Shown: piece after piece, positions 50,901-63,486 of the stretch
Numbering within the stretch: the stretch's first letter is position 1
Layout of the letters: every line of letters starts with the position of its first letter
Source of the DNA: Unio delphinus
Taxonomy: Eukaryota > Mollusca > Bivalvia > Unionida > Unionidae
Reading direction: 5' to 3'
DNA length: 64,000 nucleotides
NCBI GenBank assembly: GCA_029339505.1
Contig: JAQISU010000123.1
Coordinates: 2,633,001-2,697,000 of the forward strand
Notes under the pieces: model-generated
The model's input: the letters and a program-made list of their open reading frames with translations, nothing else
Told to the model about the DNA's origin: nothing
The model's database searches: none
Made by a program: the position numbers and the translations under genes

Positions 50901-53900
50901 ATTCACTTAAACACTGATGAACTATTTAGACTAAAACACAAATGTTCTACATTCACTTAAACACAGATGAACTATTTAGACTAAAACACAAATGTACTAC
51001 CTTCACTTAAACACTGATGAACTATTTAGACTAAAACACAAATGTTCTGCATTCACTTAAACACTGATGAACTATTTAGACTAAAATACAAATGTTCTAC
51101 GTTCACTTAAACACTGATGAACTATTTAGACTAAAACACAAATGTTCTACATTCACTTAAACACAGATGTACTATTTAGACTAAAACACAAATGATCTAC
51201 ATTCACTTAAACACAGATGAACTATTTAGACTAAAACACAAATGTACTACATTCACTTAAACACAGATGAACTATTTAGACTAAAACACAAATGTACTAC
51301 CTTCACTTAAACACTGATGAACTATTTAGACTAAAACACAAATGTACTACATTCACTTAAACACAGATGAACTATTTAGACTAAAACACAAATGTACTAC
51401 CTTCACTTAAACACAGATGAACTATTTAGACTAAAACACAAATGTTCTACATTCACTTAAACACAGATGAACTATTTAGACTAAAACACAAATGTACTAC
51501 CTTCACTTAAACACTGATGAACTATTTAGACTAAAACACAAATGTTCTACATTCACTTAAACACTGATGAACTATTTAGACTAAAACACAAATGTTCTAC
51601 ATTCACTTAAACACAGATGTACTATTTAGACTAAAACACAAATGTTCTACATTCACTTAAACACAGATGAACTATTTAGACTAAAACACAAATGTACTAC
51701 CTTCACTTAAACACTGATGAACTATTTAGACTAAAACACAAATGTTCTACATTCACTTAAACACTGATGAACTATTTAGACTAAAACACAAATGTACTAC
51801 CTTCACTTAAACAATGATGAACTATTTAGACTAAAACACAAATGTTCTACATTCACTTAAACACAGATGAACTATTTAGACTAAAATACAAATGTTCTAC
51901 ATTCACTTAAACACTGATGAACTATTTAGACTAAAACACAAATGTTCTACATTCACTTAAACACTGAACTATTTAGACTAAAACACAAATGTTCTACATT
52001 CACTTAAACACAGATGAACTATTTAGACTAAAACACAAATGTTCTACATTCACTTAAACACTGAACTATTTAGACTAAAACACAAATGTACTACCTTCAC
52101 TTAAACACTGAACTATTTAGACTAAAACACAAATGTTCTACATTCACTTAAACACTGAACTATTTAGACTAAAACACAAATGTTCTACATTCACTTAAAC
52201 ACTGAACTATTTAGACTAAAACACAAATGTTCTACATTCACTTAAACCCTGATGAACTATTTAGACTAAAACACAAATGTTCTACATTCACTTAAACACT
52301 GATGAACTATTTAGACTAAAACACAAATGTTCTACATTCACTTAAACACAGATGAACTATTTAGACTAAAACACAAATGTACTACCTTCACTTAAACACA
52401 GATGAACTATTTAGACTAAAACACAAATGTTCTACATTCACTTAAACACTGATGAACTATTTAGACTAAAACACAAATGTTCTACATTCACTTAAACACA
52501 GATGAACTATTTAGACTAAAACACAAATGTTCTACATTCACTTAAACACAGAACTATTTAGACTAAAACACAAATGTTCTACATTCACTTAAACACTGAA
52601 CTATTTAGACTAAAACACAAATGTTCTACATTCACTTAAACACTGAACTATTTAGACTAAAACACAAATGCTCTACATTCACTTAAACACTGAACTATTT
52701 AGACTAAAACACAAATGTTCTACATTCACTTAAACACTGATGAACTATTTAGACTAAAACACAAATGTTCTACATTCACTTAAACACTGATGAACTATTT
52801 AGACTAAAACACAAATGTTCTACATTCACTTAAACACAGATGAACTATTTAGACTAAAACACAAATGTACTACCTTCACTTAAACACAGATGAACTATTT
52901 AGACTAAAACACAAATGTTCTACATTCACTTAAACACTGATGAACTATTTAGACTAAAACACAAATGTTCTACATTCACTTAAACACTGAACTATTTAGA
53001 CTAAAACACAAATGTTCTACATTCACTTAAACACTGAACTATTTAGACTAAAACACAAATGTACTACATTCACTTAAACACTGAACTATTTAGACTAAAA
53101 CACAAATGTTCTACATTCACTTAAACACAGATGAACTATTTAGACTAAAACACAAATGTTCTACATTCACTTAAACACAGATGAACTATTTAGACTAAAA
53201 CACAAATGTACTACCTTCACTTAAACACTGATGAACTATTTAGACTAAAACACAAATGTTCTACATTCACTTAAACACTGATGAACTATTTGGACTAAAA
53301 CACAAATGTTCTACATTTACTTAAACACAGATGAACTATTTAGACTAAAACACAAATATTCTACATTCACTTAAACACAGATGAACTATTTAGACTAAAA
53401 CACAAATGTTCTACATTCACTTAAACACAGATGAACTATTTAGACTAAAACACAAATGTTCTACATTCACTTAAACACTGATGTACTATTTAGACTAAAA
53501 CACAAATGTTCTACATTCACTTAAACACTGAACTATTTAGACTAAAACACAAATGTTCTACATTCACTTAAACACTGAACTATTTAGACTAAAACACAAA
53601 TGTTCTACATTCACTTAAACACTGAACTATTTAGACTAAAACACAAATGTTCTACATTCACTTAAACACTGAACTATTTAGACTAAAACACAAATGTTCT
53701 ACATTCACTTAAACACTGAACTATTTAGACTAAAACACAAATGTTCTACATTCACTTAAACACTGAACTATTTAGACTAAAACACAAATGTTCTACATTC
53801 ACTTAAACACTGAACTATTTAGACTAAAACACAAATGTTCTACATTCACTTAAACACTGAACTATTTAGACTAAAACACAAATGTTCTACATTCACTTAA

Positions 53901-56872
53901 ACACTGATGAACTATTTAGACTAAAACACAAATGTTCTACATTCACTTAAACACTGATGAACTATTTAGACTAAAACACAAATGTTCTACATTCACTTAA
54001 ACACTGATGAACTATTTAGACTAAAACACAAATGTTCTACATTCACTTAAACACTGATGAACTATTTAGACTAAAACACAAATGTTCTACATTCACTTAA
54101 ACACTGATGAACTATTTAGACTAAAACACAAATGTTCTACATTCACTTAAACACTGATGAACTATTTAGACTAAAACACAAATGTTCTACATTCACTTAA
54201 ACACTGATGAACTATTTAGACTAAAACACAAATGTTCTACATTCACTTAAACACTGATGAACTATTTAGACTAAAACACAAATGTTCTACATTCACTTAA
54301 ACACAGATGAACTATTTAGACTAAAACACAAATGTACTACCTTCACTTAAACACTGATGAACTATTTAGACTAAAACACAAATGTTCCACATTCACTTAA
54401 ACACTGATGAACTATTTAGACTAAAACACAAATGTTCTACATTCACTTAAACACTGAACTATTTAGACTAAAACACAAATGTTCCACATTCACTTAAACA
54501 CTGATGAACTATTTAGACTAAAACACAAATGTTCCACATTCACTTAAACACTGATGCACTATTTAGACTAAAACACAAATGTTCTACATTCACTTAAACA
54601 CTGATGAACTATTTAGACTAAAACACAAATGTTCTACAATCACTTAAACACTGATGAACTTTTTAGACTAAAACACAAATGTTCTACATTCACTTAAACA
54701 CTGATGAACTATTTAGACTAAAACACAAATGTTCTACATTCACTTAAACACTGATGGACTATTTGGACTAAAACACAAATGTTCTACATTCACTTAAACA
54801 CTGATGAACTATTTAGACTAAAACACAAATGTTCTACATTCACTTAAACACTGATGAACTATTTAGACTAAAACACAAATGTTCTACATTCACTTAAACA
54901 CTGATGTACTATTTAGACTAAAACACAAATGTTCTACATTCACTTAAACACTGATGAACTATTTAGACTAAAACACAAACGTTCTACATTCACTTAAACA
55001 CTGATGAACTATTTAGACTAAAACACAAATGTTCTACATTCACTTAAACACTGATGAACTATTTAGACTAAAACACAAATGTTCTACATTCACTTAAACA
55101 CTGAACTATTTAGACTAAAACACAAATGTTCTACATTCACTTAAACACAGATGAACTATTTAGACTAAAACACAAATGTTCTACATTCACTTAAACACTG
55201 AACTATTTAGACTAAAACACAAATGTTCTACATTCACTTAAACACTGATGAACTATTTAGACTAAAACACAAATGTTCTACATTCACTTAAACACAGATG
55301 AACTATTTAGACTAAAACACAAATGTTCTACATTCACTTAAACACAGATGAACTATTTAGACTAAAACACAAATGTTCTACATTCACTTAAACACTGATG
55401 AACTATTTAGACTAAAACACAAATGTTCTACATTCACTTAAACACAGATGAACTATTTAGACTAAAACACAAATGTACTACCTTCACTTAAACACTGATG
55501 AACTATTTAGACTAAAACACAAATGTTCTACATTCACTTAAACACTGATGTGCTATTTGGACTAAAACACAAATGTTCTACATTCACTTAAACACTGAAC
55601 TATTTAGACTAAAACACAAATGTTCCACATTCACTTAAACACTGATGCACTATTTAGACTAAAACACAAATGTTCTACATTCACTTAAACACTGATGAAC
55701 TATTTAGACTAAAACACAAATGTTCTACATTCACTTAAACACTGAACTATTTAGACTAAAACACAAATGTTCCACATTCACTTAAACACTGATGCACTAT
55801 TTAGACTAAAACACAAATGTTCTACATTCACTTAAACACTGATGCACTATTTAGACTAAAACACAAATGTTCCACATTCACTTAAACACTGATGCACTAT
55901 TTAGACTAAAACACAAATGTTCTACATTCACTTAAACACAGATGAACTATTTAGACTAAAACACAAATGTACTACCTTCACTAAAACACTGATGAACTAT
56001 TTAGACTAAAACACAAATGTACTACATTCACTTAAACACTGATGAACTATTTAGACTAAAACACAAATGTTCTACATTCACTTAAATACAGATGAACTAT
56101 TTAGACTAAAACACAAATGTTCCACATTCACTTAAACACAGATGAACTATTTAGACTAAAACACAAATGTTCCACATTCACTTAAACACTGATGCACTAT
56201 TTAGACTAAAACACAAATGTTCTACATTCACTTAAACACAGATGAACTATTTAGACTAAAACACAAATGTTCTACATTCACTTAAACACTGAACTATTTA
56301 GACTAAAACACAAATGTACTACCTTCACTTAAACACTGAACTATTTAGACTAAAACACAAATGTTCTACATTCACTTAAACACAGATGAACTATTTAGAC
56401 TAAAACACAAATGTTCTACATTCACTTAAACACAGATGAACTATTTAGACTAAAACACAAATGTTCCACATTCACTTAAACACAGATGAACTATTTAGAC
56501 TAAAACACAAATGTTCCACATTCACTTAAACACTGATGCACTATTTAGACTAAAACACAAATGTTCTACATTCACTTAAACACAGATGAACTATTTAGAC
56601 TAAAACACAAATGTTCTACATTCACTTAAACACAGATGAACTATTTAGACTAAAACACAAATGTTCCACATTCACTTAAACACTGATGCACTATTTAGAC
56701 TAAAACACAAATGTTCTACATTCACTTAAACACTGATGAACTATTTAGACTAAAACACAAATGTACTACCTTCACTAAAACACAGATGTACTATTTAGAC
56801 TAAAACACAGATGTACTACTTAGAATAAAACACAGATGTACTATTTAGACTAAAACACAGATCTACTACTCT
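35967..56872. repeat. 50-bp satellite array, 20.9 kb, about 420 copies
   Basis: The unit is ACTAAAACACAAATGTTCTA, then CATTCACTTAAACACTGATG, then AACTATTTAG. A common variant lacks three bases (CACTGAACTA) and is 47 bp. Frequent substitutions are ACACAG for ACACTG, GTACTACCTTC for GTTCTACATTC, and TTTGGAC for TTTAGAC. No open frame above 60 codons crosses the array, because 50 and 47 are not multiples of three and the unit contains stops. Units at the right edge (56770-56872) are shorter and diverged; central units differ by zero to three changes. Block duplications are visible (see findings). It has the size and homogeneity of a satellite; a chromosomal role is unknown. Confidence 0.99.
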
Positions 56873-56984
56873 AAGGTACGTATATCCCACTCTCTGAATA
56901 TGTATTTCAAACTCCCTGAATCGCCAATATTTAGATCAAACACCCTGAATCTCGAAGGTCCATATCAAACTCCTTAGTCTTCAA

Positions 56985-58110
56985 TATCTAATAAAAACTC
57001 AATTGAATCTCCAATATCTACATCAAACGTCCTGAATCTTCTATGGTTATTCAAAACTTCCTGAATCTTCAATATCTATAAAAAGTTCGTTGAATCTCCA
57101 ATGTCTATATAAAAATTCCCGAATCTACAATATCTATATCAAAATCCCTGAATCCCCAATATCTATTTAAAAAACTCCTTGAATATCCAATGTCTATATC
57201 AAAATCTCTGAATCCCCAATGTCTATATCAAAATCCCTGAATCCCCAATGTCTATATCAAAATCCCTGAATCTCCAATGTTTATATCAAAATCCCTGAAT
57301 CCCCAATGTCTATATCAAAATCCCTGAATCCCCAATGTCTATATCAAAATCCCTGAATCTCCAATGTCTATATCAAAATCCCTGAATCTCCAATGTCTAA
57401 ATCAAATCCCTGAATCCCCAATGTCTATATCAAAATCCCTGAATCTCCAATGTTTATATCAAAATCCCTGAATCCCCAATGTCTATATCAAAATCCCTGA
57501 ATCTCCAATGTCTAAATCAAATCCCTGAATCCCCAATGTCTATATCGAAATCCCTGAATCTCCAATGTTTATATCAAAATCCCTGAATCCCCAATGTCTA
57601 TATCAAAATCCCTGAATCTCCAATGTCTATATCAAAATCCCTGAATCTCCAATGTCTATATCAAAATCCCTGAATCTCGAATGTCTAAATCAAAATCCCT
57701 GAATCCCCATTGTCTGTATCAAATCCCTGAATCCCCAATGTCTATATCAAATCCCTGAATCTCCAATGTCTATATCAAAATCCCTGAATCTCCAATGTCT
57801 ATATCAAAATCCCTGAATCTCCAATGTCTATATCAAAATCCCTGAATCCCCAATGTCTATATCAAATCTCTGAATCCCCAATGTCTATATCAAAATCCCT
57901 GAATCCCCAATGTCTATATCAAATCCCTGAATCCCCAATGTCTAAATCAAATCCCTGAATCCTTCAGTATCTACATAGGACTCCCCGAATCTCCAATATC
58001 TAGATCAAACTTCCTGAACCTTCAATATCTATATTAGACTCCTTGAATTTCCAATAATTATATCCAACTCCCTAAATCTCTAATACCTGCATCAAACTCT
58101 TTGACCTTGC
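56985..58110. repeat. 29-bp minisatellite, ~36 copies
   Basis: The unit is TCTATATCAAAATCCCTGAA followed by TCCCCAATG, with TCTCCAATG as the main variant. Units at both ends (56985-57180 and 57960-58110) are decayed; the middle is near-uniform. Block repeats of about four units recur around 57260-57560. Confidence 0.95.
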
Positions 58111-58540
58111 TATTTTCCTTAGCACACTTCTCTCCTTGCTAAAGGTCCTACCCATTTTAATGTGTAAATCTACGCATTAATAAAGTGGACCGTTTGGGTC
58201 CAAAATGAAACTAGATGAATTCGAACTAATATTTTTTAGTAACTGTTGTTTTTATCTTATTTTCCATTTTGCATTTATTAATACTTTGGAAATTCAGCAG
58301 TGTTGTACCTTCAGAACTGATACAAGCCACAATTAAGCAAGTGTGAAAGATAGATTACTACTAGACTTATTTTGGTATCTAGCTTGAAATATAAAAGCAG
58401 TAGGTGTTACATAATCGCAAAGAGTTTATGACTTCAAAGTATTTCCAGATAGAAGAACTCGAACACAGTCAAAGCAGACAGTAACGAAACCACTTATTCA
58501 ACTGATAACAAAATTGCACCATCAACGCATACAGGATGGA

Positions 58541-58941
58541 TTTTGTTTGTTTGATTAGGATTTTTAACGTAACTTTACTAATTTTTCAGTCATATCGCTA
58601 CGACGTCTGCTGTGAGGCAGTTTATAGTGATGTCTAGCACTGGGACATTATGCCTCAGACATGTAGCATGATGTCCCACCCAGTCACATTATCCTGACAC
58701 CAGGCGGACCAGTCCTAACACAAACTTCTTAATGCTGAGCATCAAGTGAGGCAGCTATTAGTACCATTTTTGTAACACCAGGCCGACCAGTCCTAACATT
58801 AACCTCTTAATGTTGAGCGTCAAGCGAGGCAGCTGTTAGTGCCATTTTTGTAAGTCTTTGATATGTCTCGGCCGAGGATCAAATCCACGACCTCCCGCTT
58901 CCAAAACGGGCGCTCTAACCACTAGGCCACCGGAGCGGTTA
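58541..58941 (-). mobile_element. Complete tRNA-derived SINE with 13-bp target-site duplication
   Basis: On the minus strand the element starts with a tRNA-like head (GCTCCGGTGGCCTAGTGGTT). It has an A box TGGCCTAGTGG (58919-58929) and a B box GGATTTGATCC (58876-58886), the internal RNA polymerase III promoter. A body follows, and it ends in an A-rich tail (CAAACAAACAAAA). Direct repeats CATACAGGA(T/A)GGA flank it at 58528-58540 and 58942-58954, with one mismatch. A 78-bp body segment is present twice in tandem (58695-58772 and 58773-58850), whereas the related copy at 21808-22056 has it once. SINEs are mobilised by a partner LINE; which one is not clear here. Confidence 0.92.
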
Positions 58942-58959
58942 CATACAGGAAGGAAAACG

Positions 58960-59744
58960 AAATAAACCAAGTAGGTAGTTAAAGGTGGTGGATTTAAATC
59001 TGATAGCACTACATTTTATGAAGTATTAAATTACGATTTTCCACGACTCTAGAACACATGCAGAAGACACAAGGCAATTCATTTCTGACTTTATAAAGAC
59101 AAGAAAACATTGTACAATGTATGACATTTTAAAAAATAAATTAATATAAATACAGAAACAACGCATAAAGAGACTGATACAATTGCAGCAATATAAATGG
59201 ACGATTTATTTACAATCGCAGGTAAGGATAGATACACTATGATAACAAATAATGCACAAACCAATCTTGAATCTTTAGTTATGCTCGATAGTGAACTGAA
59301 ATAACGAGCCTTTCGGAAGTTGACTTATTTTACACAACTTATTGAAATAGATAACAAATTCTATATAAGTAGCGTTGTAGAACAAATTTACAATGAAATA
59401 AACGAAATGGAACATAACATTTATAAATGCAAACTAGAAAACTAAAGTTTAAATCACGAAGTAAACAAATATACAAAAGTGGACATAATTATAATCAAAA
59501 TGGCTTTTAAAGAAACAATCAAATTCCAATTGATCAGCGTGTAGAAGCGTCGGAAAGCATGTACAGACACTTGAAAGATACATCACACTTTCTCGAAAAC
59601 AATTTAAGGGAATACAAATGCCAAAAATCCTTTGAATGACTTTATTTTAGTCTCTGGCATTCATTTCTTCTTCTAATAGGTTCGTTAAATGTATTTTGCA
59701 ATATATCGACAGCTTAGTTCTAATTTGTTTACTTACATATATCT
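58960..59744. other. No gene seen
   Basis: AT-rich unique sequence; no frame above 60 codons. The stretch 58111-58527 left of the SINE also holds nothing recognisable. Confidence 0.5.
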
Positions 59745-59935
59745 GTCAAATGTCTTTCCGTCATCTTTAGCTTTTGACACATCCCCTATAGCTTTCCGTC
59801 ATCTTCAGCATTTGACACGTTCCCCCATACCTCTACGCCATCTTTAGCCTTTGACATATCCCCCATAACTTTGCGTCAACTTTAGCTAATATATCCAAAC
59901 TTTTGACACAACCCCTATTGCTTTGCGTCAGATGA
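59745..59935. repeat. Degenerate ~48-bp tandem repeat, ~4 copies
   Basis: Units share TTTGACACATCCCCTATAGC followed by TTTCCGTCATCTTTAGC; the last copy has an insertion (TAATATATCCAAACT). Confidence 0.85.
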
Positions 59936-60081
59936 ATAGCGTTATCAAAAGATTATTTAATGGGCAGACGATTTGAAAGCCGTCAAACACTTGAAAGTGC
60001 AATTTTCCAGTATACGAACAAATTACCATTATATCAAATCCTGTTCGGGCCAATTGCTCAATCGTGTAGTATTTGACTAGG

Positions 60082-60130
60082 CAATGGAGCTATGAAGCGA
60101 TGCGATAGAGCGATCGCTCCATCGCCTGAT
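60082..60130. repeat. GCGATGGAGC-family palindromic repeat, copy 1
   Basis: A near-perfect 24-bp palindrome at 60102-60125 (GCGATAGAGCGA then TCGCTCCATCGC) is centred on CGATCG. It is preceded by AATGGAGCTATGAAGCGATG, a diverged direct run of the same motif. A second locus of this family lies at 60706-60855. Confidence 0.8.
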
Positions 60131-60705
60131 AAATGGGCTTTTAGCTCACCAATATTTTTGTCCAGTTTGCATAAATAGCGACCCGTTTGGCATGATGTGT
60201 CTGTGCGTCCGTCCAGACTTTTGTTTTTGCAGGAGAACTTTAGTTTAAAGTAATGTTTAGCCATTAAACTGGGACGGGATTAGGTTCCACTTTATGTAAC
60301 ACAGACTAGTGTTGATATTTTTGTATGCATGCGGAGGTGGGGGTGCTCGACATAATAGGAATTACTTTTTTCCTAATGTTTCAAAAGTTTCTACTGATAA
60401 TCAAAGTGGTTAATTAGTAATTAGTTATAATCCCCCACAAGATAAAGAATGATATAAAAGCATATTCAATTTGCATATCAACCTTTAAATCCAAATCAAT
60501 CGCTTATTGGGTTATGAAAAGATTAAAAAGTATATTTACCTCATATCAATATTTATTTCCATTTTTAAAAGCAGAAAGAAGTATCTCTGTGTGGAAATTG
60601 TTATTATTGATATAGCTTCTTATCCATTGATCAAGAAACGACAATTTGTATTTTTTTAAAAATAAAAATCTTTTGATTTGTTGTTTATTCATTTTTCCCG
60701 TGTGC

Positions 60706-60855
60706 ACATGGCCATGGAGCGATAAAACGATGCCATGGAGAGATGAAATTACCATTGCTAAATCGCTCCATCGCACCGCAGTATCCCACCATCATAGCAT
60801 CACTTCATCGCTTCGTCGTATCGCGTCATCGCTTCATCGCACTGTGGAAAGGTTC
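60706..60855. repeat. GCGATGGAGC-family repeat, copy 2, head-to-head
   Basis: The left part carries CCATGGAGCGATAAAACGAT and GCCATGGAGAGATGAAA. The right part carries the reverse-complement form many times (AATCGCTCCATCGCACC, ACTTCATCGCTTCGTCG, GCGTCATCGCTTCATCGC). The two orientations face each other across about 30 bp. Confidence 0.75.
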
Positions 60856-61022
60856 ACGATTAAGCGAATGACTTTAGAAGATTCCATAACTTTGAGAGGA
60901 TGCACTGTTTACTAATAAAGCATACCAATATTCAGATCCTTGTAAATATACCTCGTATAACAACGACATTCTTTGAAATAACATTTACAAGTTTAATGGC
61001 GACAACTCGTCCATCGTATAGA

Positions 61023-61024
<2 letters not shown>

Positions 61025-61081
<57 letters not shown>
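61025..61081. repeat. (TA)n microsatellite
   Basis: 57 bp of TA dinucleotides. Confidence 0.98.
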
Positions 61082-61086
<5 letters not shown>

Positions 61087-61225
61087 GGCCATGAGACAGT
61101 GAGTCAGTAAGGATATTAATAACTGTTTTAGGAAAGAGAGCATTAGGCTGAACGTGCTTTTAGTTAGGCATAACTACTGAATGAAGAAAAAGACTTTCAG
61201 TTTTTGCATGGTTATCTAATGCAGT

Positions 61226-61494
61226 TTAGATGCCAGAACATAATGTATACTGACTTGTCCTTGACACATAATGACAGTCTAAGAATACCATCTGTCTTCT
61301 TAAAGTTTCTAGCAAATACACGTTTGAGACATTATTAGACAATAAATCTTCAATGATGGAATCAAACAGCAAGTCTGTGCAATTATCCATATCAGTCCCT
61401 AGGGCCTTCAATTCGCGAAAAGCATATTGTTTAAATAAAGGTCTGGAAGAAGGATGCAATTTTCTTTTTAATTTGGGATTTTCTAGAGAATTAA
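61226..61494 (-). pseudogene. Unrecognised coding-like fragment
   Basis: A minus-strand frame reads LEDINSLENPKLKRKLHPSS from about 61504, then an ATG-less stretch into LFKQYAFRELKALGTDMDNC, DLLFDSIIEDLLSNNVSNVY and QMVFLDCHYVSRTSQYTL, and ends in TAA at 61226. Composition is protein-like with amphipathic helical spacing, unlike the AT-driven frames nearby. A neighbouring frame upstream (IKQIILALLDDSV, about 61548-61505) may be its continuation after a frameshift. It could be an exon or a transposon gene remnant; I do not recognise the family. Confidence 0.3.
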
Positions 61495-61504
61495 TGTCCT
61501 CAAG

Positions 61505-62270
61505 ACTGAGTCATCTAACAAGGCAAGAATGATCTGCTTGATACCGACCTGTTGTCTCATGTTTTCAAATAATTTAATTGTCAATGAATTCCTAGGTAAT
61601 ATATTTTCTCGCCGAGTGTCAAATTAACATTCAATTCTGTTATCACTCCAAATTTACTCGTTTAAGACAGGTCTGATTATTAAATATATTCATGACAAAT
61701 TAAATTATTTTTGTCTTTATTTCAGTAGAAAGAATTTCAAACGGATTCTTTTCTTTTCCAAGTCCTGATGACATCAGATTGTGTGCAAAGTTTAGCCTGA
61801 GGCCACAGGATGAGCCATTGAAATCTGCATTGACTCTCGGACAACATCGTCCATCTCTAACTGAATGACAAATGGTGTTTAAAAACAGAATATAACACAA
61901 TAAAAAGATGAAATAAAATGACGTAGCTTTCAGTAAATCACATTTGCTTTTGCTGCTTAGCGTTAATTTTACCATCGTTACATGATATTTTGGGAACAGC
62001 TAGAGCACAATACCCCTGCTTCTCTCTGGTTTTGGTTTGTTTGATGTCTTCACATAGTATGCCTTGAACATTAGTCTGTATTATATACCTTGTTTCAACA
62101 TCAAAATAATACTCCATTTTGTACGTACTCGGCCTTGTCCGTCGCAAGCAATTGAAAATAAAAGTCTGATATAAATAAGTTAATTTTGAATTGCTATCAT
62201 GCCCGTTCTAATTGTCATGTCTTGTCCGTATACTTTGTCTATAGCGTGTGCAGTTTCATATTTATTTAGG
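61505..62270. other. No confident gene
   Basis: Minus-strand frames at 61975-61700 (one hydrophobic helix then a short Cys-containing tail) and 62147-61938 overlap in different frames. Neither shows a known domain and I do not call them genes. Confidence 0.4.
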
Positions 62271-62282
62271 TTATAACATGTG

Positions 62283-62374
62283 AAGATATCACTTTATGTG
62301 ATTCTGAGTGGTCCCAATAAACCCATGACATTTTTGTGCAGTATTCTCTTACTGATTGGCTGCGATTGTGGGAA
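62283..62374 (+). repeat. Dispersed ~90-bp repeat, copy 2
   Basis: ATATCACTTTATGTGA is identical to copy 1 (29880-29972, minus) and the following 70 bp aligns with scattered changes. The 103-codon plus frame at 62280-62591 overlaps it and is probably not a gene. Confidence 0.65.
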
Positions 62375-62792
62375 AACATTTTTTAAACCGCGCCTTCTGG
62401 AATGTTTTGTTTTCAATGAACATTTTTGGCCGCCATTTTTCGAATCGACTCGCGAAAGTGAATTGGAAAAAGTGGTTTTGTGTGTTTCGTTATGGCTAAT
62501 TAACACCCACATATGCTTATTATGTTATGTAAATACAAAACTCATATATATCATTTTGACGTCACAACAGTTCTATGATATAACACAATAGCAAAGAAAT
62601 TAAGCATTAGTTTTGAGGCTAAAGAAACAAGTGGAACATCCTCGGCTTTTTCGATACAATGCTCGGGAAGAAAACTCCGATATAAAGAATGGTTATTTTG
62701 TACTGTCCTCAAACAATTAGTGTTTTTAAAGTCATAATAATATAAAAGTCATGTCATGGAGTGTTATTTTTAAGACCTGTTTGAACGCTACT

Positions 62793-62794
<2 letters not shown>

Positions 62795-62876
<82 letters not shown>
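62795..62876. repeat. (TA)n microsatellite, ~82 bp
   Basis: Uninterrupted TA dinucleotides. Confidence 0.99.
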
Positions 62877-62878
<2 letters not shown>

Positions 62879-63326
62879 CCCATCCATGTATCACATGGCG
62901 GCTAGTAACACATTTAGGATAAAGAAGCAATGCAAAAGTGACAAACTGTACAGTGCACTAGACTCACATCAGTATACGGTTATGCAGTATGAACCGTGTA
63001 TTGAGGTAATATAACAAAATTATTAAAACCCATATATTTACTAGTAAGTATATAAATAAAGAGGTTCGTCGACCATTTTTTGTTACAATTGCACAATGAG
63101 ACAAATGGTATTCAGTTTTGACTTTGTTACATAATTTGTACAATGAAAGAAATTACTCTTCCTTTAAAAATGTGTGATCGAAGCAAAGTAACACAAATGA
63201 GCAACAACATTATTGAATGGATTCGCGGTGTGTGATGATTCACAGGAAGAAATCTATTTCATTTTTCTGGTAGTTTCTCTTTTAGACCGAGTATGATCTA
63301 AAGTTATAGAACTACATACTTTCGGA

Positions 63327-63486
63327 TGGACTCTTCCAAAAGTACAGGCCTTAAGATGGACTATTCAAGAAATACAGGCCTTCCGCCGGAGTGTTCCAAA
63401 AGTACAGGCCTTAAGATTGACTGTTCAAGAAATACAGGCCTTCAGCTGGACTGTTCCAAAAGTACAGATCTTAAGATGGACTGTTA
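63327..63486. repeat. 30-bp minisatellite with alternating A/B units
   Basis: Units alternate between an A form (TTCCAAAAGTACAGGCCTTA + AGATGGACTG) and a B form (TTCAAGAAATACAGGCCTTC + mostly AGCTGGACTG). About 5 copies are present. 30 bp keeps a plus frame open (CSKSTGLKMD / CSRNTGLQLD), but no protein-like flank exists. Confidence 0.9.

Noticed and set aside
35967..56872. Regular repeats as a CRISPR-like array
   Set aside because: There are no unique spacers; units are head-to-tail and the surrounding DNA is animal-type, so this is a satellite.
35967..56872. CENP-B box or other centromere motif in the satellite unit
   Set aside because: The consensus unit has no CpG and no match to the CENP-B box; a centromere role is not supported by sequence alone.
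61700..62147. Two minus-strand frames, one with a signal-peptide-like helix
   Set aside because: They overlap in different frames, lack recognisable domains and could arise by chance in AT-rich DNA.
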